64,000 nt of DNA, taken from Bacteroides stercorirosoris (GTDB lineage: Bacteria; Bacteroidota; Bacteroidia; Bacteroidales; Bacteroidaceae). The notes beneath the pieces are model-generated. The model saw only the letters and a program-made list of their open reading frames with translations, made no database searches and was not told the origin of the DNA. The stretch lies in contig NZ_FQZN01000023.1 of the NCBI RefSeq assembly GCF_900142015.1, positions 1 to 64,000 of the forward strand, given 5' to 3'. The position numbers and the translations under genes are program-made. The first letter of the stretch is position 1; the number at the start of each line of letters is the position of its first letter. Positions 35,991 through 44,952 of this stretch are shown in pieces.

Positions 35991-37487
35991 TTAATAATCA
36001 GTTTTATTTCTCCGTTCGGTCAATTCCGCTTGTATCTGTTCGTTATACTTCTTCGTGATGGGATAGAAGTACAAGGCAATTACGCCGATGAAGAACGTCA
36101 CCGCCGGGATGATGCTGGACGAGAGCACGATGCCATGAATGGCCGATTCGCTTTGAGCTATGCCCGCTCCCGATACATATCCGAAGCCGGAAAGCAGGAA
36201 ACCCAGGATAGCACCGCCCACACCCAGACCGGCTTTCAGGGCGAACACTACACCGGCAAATACGAACCCTGTTGCACGGCGATGGTTCACGTATTCCGAA
36301 TGGTCCGCCACATCGGCAATCATTGCCCAAAGCAACGGAACGGTGGGGGCATATGCCAGGCTCTTCAGGAAGTTCAGCACAAACATCGTCTCCACATCCG
36401 TCTCGTTAGGGAAGTAGAAGAATGCCGTGAACAAGGCCGTCAGCGCCAGACAAACGATAAATACCGATTTCTTTCCGAAGCGGTTTGCCAGGAAGCCGGA
36501 CAAGAAGATAACACCGAAGAACTGCACGATGGCTCCCAGCATATTGAACACGCCGAAGCCGACTTCGTATGCCTTTTCGGGACTGCTGACGATGAGTCCG
36601 AAGGCGTTCAATATCGTATATCCCACACTGTCGCTGGCTTGTGTAGCCACCAATCCCAGTTTATCAAGGAATGCATACAGCGCGCCTGCATCTACATAGT
36701 TTTCAAAATAGTAGTTCATGGCACTTCCCCACATGGCCAATGTTGTGAAGAGGAAGAGTGTCAGGATAAACATAGCCCGCCAGGGGACGTTCTTGAATAC
36801 ATCCTTTATATCTTTCTTAGTATCTGTCTTCTGGCTTGCCGGCGGCGTGATGCGTTCGCGGCTGGAGAAGAAAGTGATGACCAGGAACACGAGACCAATC
36901 ACTGCAAACAGGGAGATGGTGCACAACCAGCCGTGCCCCTTGTCACCGCTCTCACCCGCAAATTTGCTTACCAACGGCAGCGTCAGACCTTGTACGACGA
37001 ACTGCGCGATAGTGGCAGCCACGAAGCGGATGGAGGTAATGCTGGTGCGTTCCTTGATGTCGCTCGACATCACACCACCCAGTGATGCATACGGGGTGTT
37101 ATTGAAGGAGTAGAGCGTCATTAATAAGGTATAGGAGATGGTTGCGTATACTGCCACCAGTCCTTTGTCCTCGATGCCGGGATTATAGAATGCCAGTACG
37201 TAGAACACCATGAACGGCAATGCTGTCCAGAGTACCCACGGGCGGTATTTGCCCCACTTGCTCTGTGTCCGGTCGGACAGTATACCTACGGTCGGGTCGA
37301 CGAAAGCGTCCACAATGCGGGCAATCAGCATGACCGACCCGGCAATGGCACCTTCCAGACCGAATACATCGGTATAAAACTTGGTTTGATAAATCATCAT
37401 CATCTGGAACACAAGGTTCGCAGAGCAATCTCCTAAACTATAACCGATCTTCTCGGCCATAGACACTTTTTGACTTAGTGCGTTCAT
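35991..37487 (-). CDS. GPH-family sugar:cation symporter (xylo-oligosaccharide type)
   Basis: 498 residues with about twelve membrane helices. The glycoside-pentoside-hexuronide signature is present: GYSLGDCSANLVFQ near the N-terminus and FVDPTVGILSDRTQSKWGKYRPW around residues 60-85. It should carry xylo-oligosaccharides or decorated xylobiose/xylose across the inner membrane with a cation. It lies between the esterase gene and the GH10-GH43 gene, with gaps of about 15-17 bp, in the leftward xylan operon. Confidence 0.9.
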   Translation of the reverse strand: MNALSQKVSMAEKIGYSLGDCSANLVFQMMMIYQTKFYTDVFGLEGAIAGSVMLIARIVDAFVDPTVGILSDRTQSKWGKYRPWVLWTALPFMVFYVLAFYNPGIEDKGLVAVYATISYTLLMTLYSFNNTPYASLGGVMSSDIKERTSITSIRFVAATIAQFVVQGLTLPLVSKFAGESGDKGHGWLCTISLFAVIGLVFLVITFFSSRERITPPASQKTDTKKDIKDVFKNVPWRAMFILTLFLFTTLAMWGSAMNYYFENYVDAGALYAFLDKLGLVATQASDSVGYTILNAFGLIVSSPEKAYEVGFGVFNMLGAIVQFFGVIFLSGFLANRFGKKSVFIVCLALTALFTAFFYFPNETDVETMFVLNFLKSLAYAPTVPLLWAMIADVADHSEYVNHRRATGFVFAGVVFALKAGLGVGGAILGFLLSGFGYVSGAGIAQSESAIHGIVLSSSIIPAVTFFIGVIALYFYPITKKYNEQIQAELTERRNKTDY

Positions 37488-37502
37488 AGTGCTGTATTAT
37501 TG

Positions 37503-39197
37503 TTATTTTTTAGTTTTCTGTTCCTGTTCCCGGCAATCCTGCCATACACTTTCGGCTGCACGGTTACCCAGTGTTTTCTTGTCCAGTGGATGAATGTCGT
37601 TCCATTCGCCCAGGTCGCTGTTGCGGATAAGACGGGTGTTCCGGTTGCTTTCCGCCACCCGTGCCTGTTCCTTGCGCATTTCAGCCCAGGCCCGGCACCC
37701 ACCTGTATCTTCTTTCGACAGGAAGTCTGCCAGTTCAACGATATAGAAGGGCAGTTCCGGATTGTTGAATGTGCGTCGCCAGTCGGCAATCATGGCTGTC
37801 AGCAGGCCGGCATATTCGTTGCGGCGGTCTACGTTCGACTCCCCCTGATACCAGAGTACGCCGCGTATGCCGTAGTTTTGCAGCGGGGCAATCATGGCAT
37901 TGTAGAGGCATATCGGTTTGTAGCAGAAGAACATCATTCCCGGAGCAGGGGGCATGGCGGCGCCCAACCTGTATTTCCATTCTCCCAGCAGGCTCACTTC
38001 TTCGTTTCCGCATATAATCTTATAAGGTTTCTCCTTGACGAAATGCGGATAGCCGTTGTTGCTGATGAGGCGTACGGTGACGGTATTCTTTCCGGCTTTC
38101 AGCACACCTGCCGGAACGGTATAAATGCGCGGCGGGTATTGATAGGAAATCGTTCCGACAAATGTGCCGTTCACATACACAGAGTCAGCGTCTACCATAC
38201 AGCCTAAACGCAGGGTTGCTTCCTGGCCGTTCCAGCTCTGCGGAACTTCCACTTCCTTGCGGAACCAGTGCGAACCATTGATAGGGTTCAAACCATTGCT
38301 TCCCCAGTCGGTGGAATATAAATCAACCGTCTTCCAGTCTTTGTCATCATAGTTGGCGGCATACCAGGGAGTGGCTTCATGCAGTCCCGCATCCCCGCGA
38401 TAGAGGGAGACGTTCCAGCGATGGAAACTCTGACCTTCCGTTTGCTTGATACTTTTCAGGAAAGCATCGTCTTCATACTGCCGTTTATCATTAATATACT
38501 TTGGAAATTCTTTCAGTCCTTCTTCGCTTATCCAGGCCTCTACGGGCGTCCCTCCCCAACTGGAATTAATCAGTCCGACGGGAATACCACTCTTTTCGTA
38601 CATGGCTTTGGCAAAGAAGTAAGCCAGTGCCGAGAAGTCCATCACATTCTTTTGTGTGAGGGGTTTCCAGTCTGCATAATCCGGAAGGTCCTCCTGCGGT
38701 GCATGGAAATTGAAAAGATTAGGTACTTTCAGCAGTCGTATCTCTGTGTTTTCATAAGCAGCAATTTCATCACGGAACATATCCGTTACCCGGCTGACAG
38801 GCAGCTCCATGTTAGATTGTCCGGAACATAACCAGACGTCTCCCACCAGAATATCTTTCAGTTCAATGTCGTTTACTTGCAGGACGTAGGGACCACCGGG
38901 TTTCATGGCGGGCAGGGTGATGCTCCACTTGCCGTCTGCGTCTGCCGTAGCGGTGTAAACAGCTTTTAGTTTTCCGCTTTTCACTCCGTTAGGGGTGGCA
39001 TTTTTCAGAAATCTTACCTGTATGTCCTCACCTGCATCAGCCGTTCCCCATACTTTGACGGGTTGTTCGCGTTGCAGTACCATTCCGTCAGAAATCAAGG
39101 CAGGCAACTTTACCTTTGCATCCACCCTGGAAGTGGCGCAAAAGCAAAGCAGTACTGCCAGACTCAACCTAACTTTATTAAAACTAACCTTATTCAT
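37503..39197 (-). CDS. Sialate O-acetylesterase-like SGNH esterase, probable acetyl-xylan esterase
   Basis: 564 residues with a signal peptide (LAVLLCFCATSRVDAK). The SASA/SGNH catalytic motifs are GDVWLCSGQSNMELP (Ser of GQSNM), GVLWYQGESN and the C-terminal Asp-x-x-His region WNDIHPLD. A beta-sandwich/jelly-roll module (about 270-390) interrupts the hydrolase core, as in other family members. Its place among xylanases suggests it removes acetyl groups from xylan fragments in the periplasm. Activity on sialic acid cannot be excluded but has no support here. Confidence 0.88.
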   Translation of the reverse strand: MNKVSFNKVRLSLAVLLCFCATSRVDAKVKLPALISDGMVLQREQPVKVWGTADAGEDIQVRFLKNATPNGVKSGKLKAVYTATADADGKWSITLPAMKPGGPYVLQVNDIELKDILVGDVWLCSGQSNMELPVSRVTDMFRDEIAAYENTEIRLLKVPNLFNFHAPQEDLPDYADWKPLTQKNVMDFSALAYFFAKAMYEKSGIPVGLINSSWGGTPVEAWISEEGLKEFPKYINDKRQYEDDAFLKSIKQTEGQSFHRWNVSLYRGDAGLHEATPWYAANYDDKDWKTVDLYSTDWGSNGLNPINGSHWFRKEVEVPQSWNGQEATLRLGCMVDADSVYVNGTFVGTISYQYPPRIYTVPAGVLKAGKNTVTVRLISNNGYPHFVKEKPYKIICGNEEVSLLGEWKYRLGAAMPPAPGMMFFCYKPICLYNAMIAPLQNYGIRGVLWYQGESNVDRRNEYAGLLTAMIADWRRTFNNPELPFYIVELADFLSKEDTGGCRAWAEMRKEQARVAESNRNTRLIRNSDLGEWNDIHPLDKKTLGNRAAESVWQDCREQEQKTKK

Positions 39198-39236
39198 ATC
39201 TCGTTTTATCTTTTTAGTTCTTCTTTTGATAAACTG

Positions 39237-39315
39237 TCAGTCTACCTTAGTCTGACTACACGATTACCTTAGTCTGAACCTTAGTCTACCCTAGACTAAT
39301 CGTTAGTCTAAGTCT
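39237..39315. repeat. Short tandem/inverted repeat between GH35 and esterase genes
   Basis: Several copies of CTTAGTCTGA/CTTAGTCTAC followed by inverted TAGACTAAT and GTTAGTCTAAG. It fills most of the 127-bp gap. Confidence 0.65.
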
Positions 39316-39324
39316 TAAAATATG

Positions 39325-41037
39325 TTATTTATACTCATACAGCTTCACGTGCAGGATGCGGAAATCCCCCACCGATATGCGTACATGGCGTCCCTGATGG
39401 TCCTGATCGCCATTCAGCCGACGAATATACGAGAACGTACCGTCTTCATTCACCTTTACCTCGTCCACTGAACCAATGCCACAACGGGCACCCTTCCACG
39501 TCACCTTATCACTTGTCACTTTCTCCCCCTTGCCTCCTGTCTGGGCGAAACCGTCTTCGCCCAAAGCCTGTGCCTTGGTCTGGTTTTCAGTGGTCTTTTC
39601 AAATTCGATGACGATGCCGCTGCCTGCTACGATATATTCATTCGGAGCGAGTCGCAGCAGGATGCCGCCTCCTTCGGGCCATGTGCTGCCGTCCCGGGCG
39701 CGCGGGTCCCAGGGTAGGGTGAAGAAGTGGCGGCAGATTATCTTTAAATCATCCTGATAGAGGATGCGTTCTTTATTTTCCTGGTCGAAGAGTAATCCTT
39801 TCATTACACCTTTGCCTTGATACCGGGTCAGGAGAGGCATCGACTCTTTCAATGTTTTATAGCTTTTTACCAACGGGGCGTTGGGGGAGTCGGAACCGTC
39901 TTCAATGGAGAACGGGCTGATGCCGATGGCGTCGTGTTCGCCGAAGATATAGAAAGCCCTTACACCATTATTATCCGTCAGTTTTATTTCGGGGATGAAC
40001 AGCGGGTTGTTGTGCAGTTTGTATTTAGCTACCCAGTCCGTGAAACCATTGTCGTACAGGTCGGGTGCAAGTAAATCAATGCTGGGTGCTCCGCAGTGCC
40101 ATACGTCGATAAGATGTGCCAACGGACCGGCGGAAGGATATTCACCGGGTTTGCGGTTGCGGCTGTTCATGGCTGCGTTCACATAAAGCGGAACATTATA
40201 GATAGACCGGGCTTCCTGCGCCATTCTTTCCACATAGCGGGCATAGTGCCAGGCCATAAAAAGCTCGTCGGTATAGATGTCGGCCCCGAATACTTCCTGC
40301 CAGGTGCCTTGCTTCTTGCAGCCCTGGCTTTCCCATTTTCTGAGCATTTCAGGATGGAGCGTCTTCTTGTTCTTTTGCAGGTACTTCATCAGTTCAGCAG
40401 GAACCGGCGCATTGAACAGCGCATTGGCTTCTTTGGAGTAGTCCCTTGCATTTTCCAGCATACCTATCTCATTTTCTATTTGTATCATGATGACGGTGCC
40501 TTCCTCTTTATCAATGTCTGCAATGTGTTTCATCCACCCGGAAAAAGCGCGGCTGTCTGCCTGATAAACATTTTCGGAGAATGCGCTGGCTATTTCGAGT
40601 GGTTTTCCGCTTTGGGTATAAGCGCGCGGATATTTCTTATAGTTTTCCTTGAACCAAAGGGGAGCATAGCAACTCATGGAGTTCTTCCAGGCTCCGAACC
40701 AGAGGAAGACTACTTTCAGACCGTTTTGCCGGGCCTGACGGATGACTTTGTCTGTGAGTGTGAAGTCGAATTGGCCTTCTTGCGGTTCGGTCAAATCCCA
40801 GTATGCCGGAACGAGTACTGTGTTCAGTCCCATGCGTTGCAGTTTCGGGAAAATACGTTCGATGTCTTCTGTGCAGGCAGCAGATGAGTTTCCTAATTCA
40901 CCGCCTAAGATAAGAAAAGGCTTGCCGTCCACTACCAGTTGCGTGGCAGTACCTTGTTTCTGCAATGTACTTCTCTGGGCATTTGCTTGTCCGAATGTAA
41001 TAAGACTGATTGCCAAAAATAAAATCCAATTCTTCAT
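39325..41037 (-). CDS. GH35 beta-galactosidase-like enzyme with DUF5597 C-terminal domain
   Basis: 570 residues from the ATG at 41037, which begins a clear signal peptide (MKNWILFLAISLITFGQANA); a longer start at 41079 adds 14 residues before it. The GH35 barrel carries FLILGGELGNSSA, NTVLVPAYWDLTEPQEG, acid/base region MIQIENEIG and candidate nucleophile region PLFIPEIKL. The C-terminus (about 400-570) fits DUF5597. It may remove galactose side groups from complex xylan, or act on another sugar; a GH35 enzyme is not a core xylan enzyme. It starts a second block of the operon, after the hairpin at 41132. Confidence 0.85.
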   Translation of the reverse strand: MKNWILFLAISLITFGQANAQRSTLQKQGTATQLVVDGKPFLILGGELGNSSAACTEDIERIFPKLQRMGLNTVLVPAYWDLTEPQEGQFDFTLTDKVIRQARQNGLKVVFLWFGAWKNSMSCYAPLWFKENYKKYPRAYTQSGKPLEIASAFSENVYQADSRAFSGWMKHIADIDKEEGTVIMIQIENEIGMLENARDYSKEANALFNAPVPAELMKYLQKNKKTLHPEMLRKWESQGCKKQGTWQEVFGADIYTDELFMAWHYARYVERMAQEARSIYNVPLYVNAAMNSRNRKPGEYPSAGPLAHLIDVWHCGAPSIDLLAPDLYDNGFTDWVAKYKLHNNPLFIPEIKLTDNNGVRAFYIFGEHDAIGISPFSIEDGSDSPNAPLVKSYKTLKESMPLLTRYQGKGVMKGLLFDQENKERILYQDDLKIICRHFFTLPWDPRARDGSTWPEGGGILLRLAPNEYIVAGSGIVIEFEKTTENQTKAQALGEDGFAQTGGKGEKVTSDKVTWKGARCGIGSVDEVKVNEDGTFSYIRRLNGDQDHQGRHVRISVGDFRILHVKLYEYK

Positions 41038-41131
41038 TGTTTGCTGGTATTGATTTGAACTGTTTCGTTTATCGTACATCTTCCTGTTTCAGGGGGAGGA
41101 AAGGGCGTTTTGTTACAAGATTTAATGGAGA

Positions 41132-41161
41132 ATTTGGTAAGGCCGGAGCCTTACCAAATTT
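41132..41161 (-). terminator. Intercistronic stem-loop between GH10 and GH35 genes
   Basis: A perfect 13-bp stem (AATTTGGTAAGGC and its complement) with a 4-nt loop, 15 bp beyond the GH10 stop. No strong T run, so partial termination or mRNA stabilisation is more likely than a full stop. Confidence 0.6.
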
Positions 41162-41175
41162 CCTGTCTTCACTCA

Positions 41176-43500
41176 TTATTCAGCAGGAGTCTCCTCCTCT
41201 GTTTCATATGCATTCTTCCAGTCGTCACCGCTGAAGTCTTCGCTTATATCTTTTCCGGCAATTCCGTCGCATACGCCTTTATAGGCATGTTTGCGTCCGT
41301 AGTTTGCGTCGAATAAGTTAGGAGTATCACCGGATAACCAGTATTCATGCTCTGCGGCATTGTCGCTCAGCGTCCAGATAGTGATACCTGATTGTTGGGC
41401 CTCGGGAACATTCTCTTTGTATGATTCGAAAATCATCTGGTAGACGTTTGCCTGAGTCTCCAACTGTTCGGCAGAAGGACTGGAAGTTCCTAACGCCACA
41501 TCCAGTTCGGTGACGCGAACCAGCTTGCCGGTAGCGGCCATGGTCTGGAACATGGCATCGATTTGTGCTCTTGTGATGCTGGCGGCTTGTACGTGCATCT
41601 GGGTACCGATACCGTCAACAACCTGTCCGTTATCCTCAATATATTTCACGAAGTCTATCAAGGCAGCCAGCTTGCTTGGGTTTGTTTCCAGGTTATAGTC
41701 ATTGACATAAAGTTTGGTATCGGCAGGCGCATATTTGCGTGCATACTCGAAGGCCTTCACTGCATATTCCTTTCCGATGTAGTACCCCCAATAGAAGTGA
41801 TCGCTTGCCCAGTTCAGGCTCAGACCACTTGCCGGATCTTCTACAGGCGCTGTGTCGGGAGCATCGTCTCCGTTGCTCATGAAGTTGCCGTCTATGCCAC
41901 GCCATTGGTTGTTGTCGGCGATAGGCTCGTTGATGACATCCCATTCCGTTACGCGGTCCATTCCCGGATGTTCCAGCATGCCTTTAATCCATGCTTCCAT
42001 GGCACCCAACAGGGCGGTTTTCTTTTCTTCGGCAGTCTTGAACTTATAAGTGATGCCACCGTTGCTTCTCGCTGCCATGGTCGCTACGGCAACTTCCTCG
42101 AACGGTTCGGTAGATATTATTACATCATCAATCAGATACGTACCGGCTTTCAAGCCTAAATCGAAATTAATGCCCGTAATGTTTGCGCCCGCTTCAATTT
42201 CCCACTCTATGCGTTGCCATTCGGAGGCGACTACTTGATTGGGCTGGTAATTGGTATCACCGCTTCCGGACTCTATCGAGGTTGACATACGTGCCGAACC
42301 TGACCCCGAAGCCATCTTTATATAATAGGATATGTAGAGTTTGGTGCCTTTGGTGACGGGTTGGAGCAGATCGCTGTGAATCTGTACTTTCCACTCTCCA
42401 CCTGCATTATCCGCAGCATTGACTACTTGCAGACAGCCTTTTGCTTTGTTGCCTTCCGAGTCGTTCCAGGTGTTGCATCCGTCGTCACCGTTCCATTTAC
42501 TCCAATTCTGGATATCTTCCGTGAAGCTTCCGTTCACCAGTAAATTGGTTCTGTGCGCATCAGGGTCTTCAATCTTCTTGCCGAACTTGAAGTCATCCAC
42601 CCACAGATTGCTTCCCGGCGTTCCACCGAACTGGATACCTATGCGTTCAATGTCTTTAGTATCACTTTCTGTATAGGTAAATTCACCTGTGCATCGAATC
42701 CACTCGCTTGGTGCGGTGAATTTCTCTTTATAAATACCTCCATAAGATGCATTCTGGCCTATAAACTGAACTTCAAGCCCGGCATCCGATTTTACCCAGA
42801 ATGAGTAAGCATATGTTACTCCTATCTCAAGCACTCCGGTAGGCCAGAACAACTGACAATCATAATTGACGTTTGTTTCATTGGTCATCGTGAAATGCAG
42901 GGCATAGTCACTGTCATGCCCCGGTTGTTCTACGGCATAAGTATATTTACCCCACAGACCTGTCCAGCCTTCTGCGTTTCCGCCTTCAAAGCCGTAGTTG
43001 CCGACAATGTTCTCGCATACGTCGTCATCATCTACTTCGATGATTACTTCCGGGGCAATCAACGATTTCAGATACGTTTGTCTTTGTTGAGTGTGCCAAA
43101 GGAAGTTGTGCCCGTATATCTTGATATCGGCAGGCACTGCGTTCAGGAATGCATCAATGGTCGTGAAGTCCAGATCACCATTGTTCTTTACCACAGACGA
43201 ATGTTTCATCGCATTTCCCGTAGTGAACATCTGAAAGTTAGCATCGGCCACGGCTTTGTATGCCGCGTCATTGATATACAAGTCGGCTCCCAGGCCAAGA
43301 CCTATTGTCATATTGGGCGTATACTGTGCCGCATAGGTCTTGATATAGTCATAGTTCGCTATCTTTTCCTTTAAAGCGAGGGGAATGTCGGAAGCTGTGA
43401 CACTTCCGTCGGATTCTTTCCATTCCATGATCTGGTCGTCGCAACTACTCCATGTCAGTGCGCAAACCATTAGCGGAAGAATAATTCTATTTAGTTTCAT
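41176..43500 (-). CDS. GH10 endo-xylanase interrupted by two CBM4-like modules, surface lipoprotein
   Basis: 774 residues with lipobox WSSC (Cys20). The GH10 barrel begins at about 40-160 (IGLGLGADLYIND, IKIYGHNFLWHTQQ) and resumes at about 490, with acid/base Glu525 (WDVINEPIADN) and nucleophile Glu665 (RVTELDVAL). Two carbohydrate-binding modules of the CBM4/9/22 type lie between (about 165-300 and 315-475, each with N-x-G-F/S-F-E/T-x-x-x-x-W-type starts). This split architecture is known from the Prevotella bryantii Xyn10C and B. intestinalis Xyn10A type. It should make the first cuts in xylan at the cell surface. Confidence 0.93.
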   Translation of the reverse strand: MKLNRIILPLMVCALTWSSCDDQIMEWKESDGSVTASDIPLALKEKIANYDYIKTYAAQYTPNMTIGLGLGADLYINDAAYKAVADANFQMFTTGNAMKHSSVVKNNGDLDFTTIDAFLNAVPADIKIYGHNFLWHTQQRQTYLKSLIAPEVIIEVDDDDVCENIVGNYGFEGGNAEGWTGLWGKYTYAVEQPGHDSDYALHFTMTNETNVNYDCQLFWPTGVLEIGVTYAYSFWVKSDAGLEVQFIGQNASYGGIYKEKFTAPSEWIRCTGEFTYTESDTKDIERIGIQFGGTPGSNLWVDDFKFGKKIEDPDAHRTNLLVNGSFTEDIQNWSKWNGDDGCNTWNDSEGNKAKGCLQVVNAADNAGGEWKVQIHSDLLQPVTKGTKLYISYYIKMASGSGSARMSTSIESGSGDTNYQPNQVVASEWQRIEWEIEAGANITGINFDLGLKAGTYLIDDVIISTEPFEEVAVATMAARSNGGITYKFKTAEEKKTALLGAMEAWIKGMLEHPGMDRVTEWDVINEPIADNNQWRGIDGNFMSNGDDAPDTAPVEDPASGLSLNWASDHFYWGYYIGKEYAVKAFEYARKYAPADTKLYVNDYNLETNPSKLAALIDFVKYIEDNGQVVDGIGTQMHVQAASITRAQIDAMFQTMAATGKLVRVTELDVALGTSSPSAEQLETQANVYQMIFESYKENVPEAQQSGITIWTLSDNAAEHEYWLSGDTPNLFDANYGRKHAYKGVCDGIAGKDISEDFSGDDWKNAYETEEETPAE

Positions 43501-43532
43501 AATTCTTAATGTTTAATTTGTTTCTACTGAGT

Positions 43533-44936
43533 TTATTCCGTAGTTTCTTCATCTTCGGGATAGTCGGAAATCACGATGTTCTTGCAGGGTACTACGCGCC
43601 AATTATCCAGGTAGATGCGGCTTGCGAAAGCGGTAGATGTGACACTCACATCCTGATAGGTGAAGTCCGTATTTACGAAACCGATACCGAAGTTCCTGTA
43701 AGTAGCGGCATTACGGTCGTCTACCACATTCTGGAATACCGGACTTTCTTTATCCTCTATCATAGTGGCATACTTGTTGAATTTGCTAAATGGAATGGTT
43801 ACAGTCTGCCAGCCCGTGGTTGAGAATGGAACAATGGCACCATCCTGAATCCAGGGTACATAGAATGCCACTTGGTTGGAAGCACCGTCGTCGTCGGAAC
43901 CGATACCGGCGAAGTTGAAGTTGTTGACCAAGCATATCTGTAAGTGTCCGGTACCGCTCCATGTGTCGGGCACGTAGACGTCGAACTGCAACGCTACTTC
44001 ACTCAGTGGAGTGGTTGCCGGGATGTAGGAATACATACGGCTCCAGTCGTCTGCCGCATCATCGTTGCCGGCTGTCCAACATTCGGACACACGGGGTTTG
44101 CCGGATATGACTCCTGCATCTATCAGACGTTGGGGAACAATCTGAACGCATTTGCCGCGTCCGCTGTCGTATGGATCTTCCACGAGGTCGTCGGCATTTA
44201 TCATAGAGCCGGTTTCTGTCCAGCTCCAGAAGCCTTGGGTGCCTTTGCCGTCGAAGTCGAGTATCACACAGTCTGTAAAGTTGAAGTAAGCCGGGGTGGC
44301 AGCTTGTCCGTTGGCACCTTCGGAGTAGATGGAACCACCTGCCGAAACATTTTCAGGCATGATGAATGAATACCATTCACCGTCTTTGTCACTCTCGATG
44401 TCGGTTGTGATTTCCGTTCCGCCGGGCAGGGTTACTTTGGTGGTTTCCTGCAGGCCTGTTCCGTAGACGGTAACTATTTCTCCGGCTTTGGGCATCGTAT
44501 TGTTGATGCCGGTTATCGTAGGTGAAGCTGCGCGAATGATGAAAGGATAGTCCAGCGTGGCGTTATCTTTCGCAAAGCGGATGACATTGCGGTCTTCTTC
44601 TTCGGCCTCTTCAACGGGCGTATTGCTGTTGATTTGGATTAGCATGGAGTGGTCTGTCACATAAGCGCGGTTGAAGTAAGTTTCATATCCGTTGATGTAG
44701 ACTTTCTTCATGCCATAGAGCCCGCTTCCTTCTACCCGGATCAGTTGTCCGAGGCGTGCAAAAGTTACGGGACGGTCGGGTACGGATGATTCGTAGTCTT
44801 CCAGATAGATCTTGTCAACTACTATTTCTACGCTTTGGTATTTGCCGTCAAAGTATTCATCCTCCTCATTGCATGAGGTGAGGCCTGCTGCCAGGCATGA
44901 CAAGCATAATATCCATATATATTTTAAGCTTTTCAT
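43533..44936 (-). CDS. Surface glycan-binding protein with IPT/TIG domains (xylan PUL)
   Basis: 467 residues, lipoprotein (lipobox LTSC). The N-terminal part contains two IPT/TIG-like beta domains (about 55-135 and 140-215, the second with PTITGINNTMPKAGEIVTVYGTGLQ). The C-terminal half (about 225-455) is a beta-rich module with aromatic residues and no recognisable catalytic site, like the xylan-binding domain of the equivalent B. ovatus and B. intestinalis proteins. It sits directly after susD, the usual place of SusE/F-like glycan-binding proteins. Confidence 0.85.
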   Translation of the reverse strand: MKSLKYIWILCLSCLAAGLTSCNEEDEYFDGKYQSVEIVVDKIYLEDYESSVPDRPVTFARLGQLIRVEGSGLYGMKKVYINGYETYFNRAYVTDHSMLIQINSNTPVEEAEEEDRNVIRFAKDNATLDYPFIIRAASPTITGINNTMPKAGEIVTVYGTGLQETTKVTLPGGTEITTDIESDKDGEWYSFIMPENVSAGGSIYSEGANGQAATPAYFNFTDCVILDFDGKGTQGFWSWTETGSMINADDLVEDPYDSGRGKCVQIVPQRLIDAGVISGKPRVSECWTAGNDDAADDWSRMYSYIPATTPLSEVALQFDVYVPDTWSGTGHLQICLVNNFNFAGIGSDDDGASNQVAFYVPWIQDGAIVPFSTTGWQTVTIPFSKFNKYATMIEDKESPVFQNVVDDRNAATYRNFGIGFVNTDFTYQDVSVTSTAFASRIYLDNWRVVPCKNIVISDYPEDEETTE

Positions 44937-44952
44937 ATCTTCTTATAGTTTG

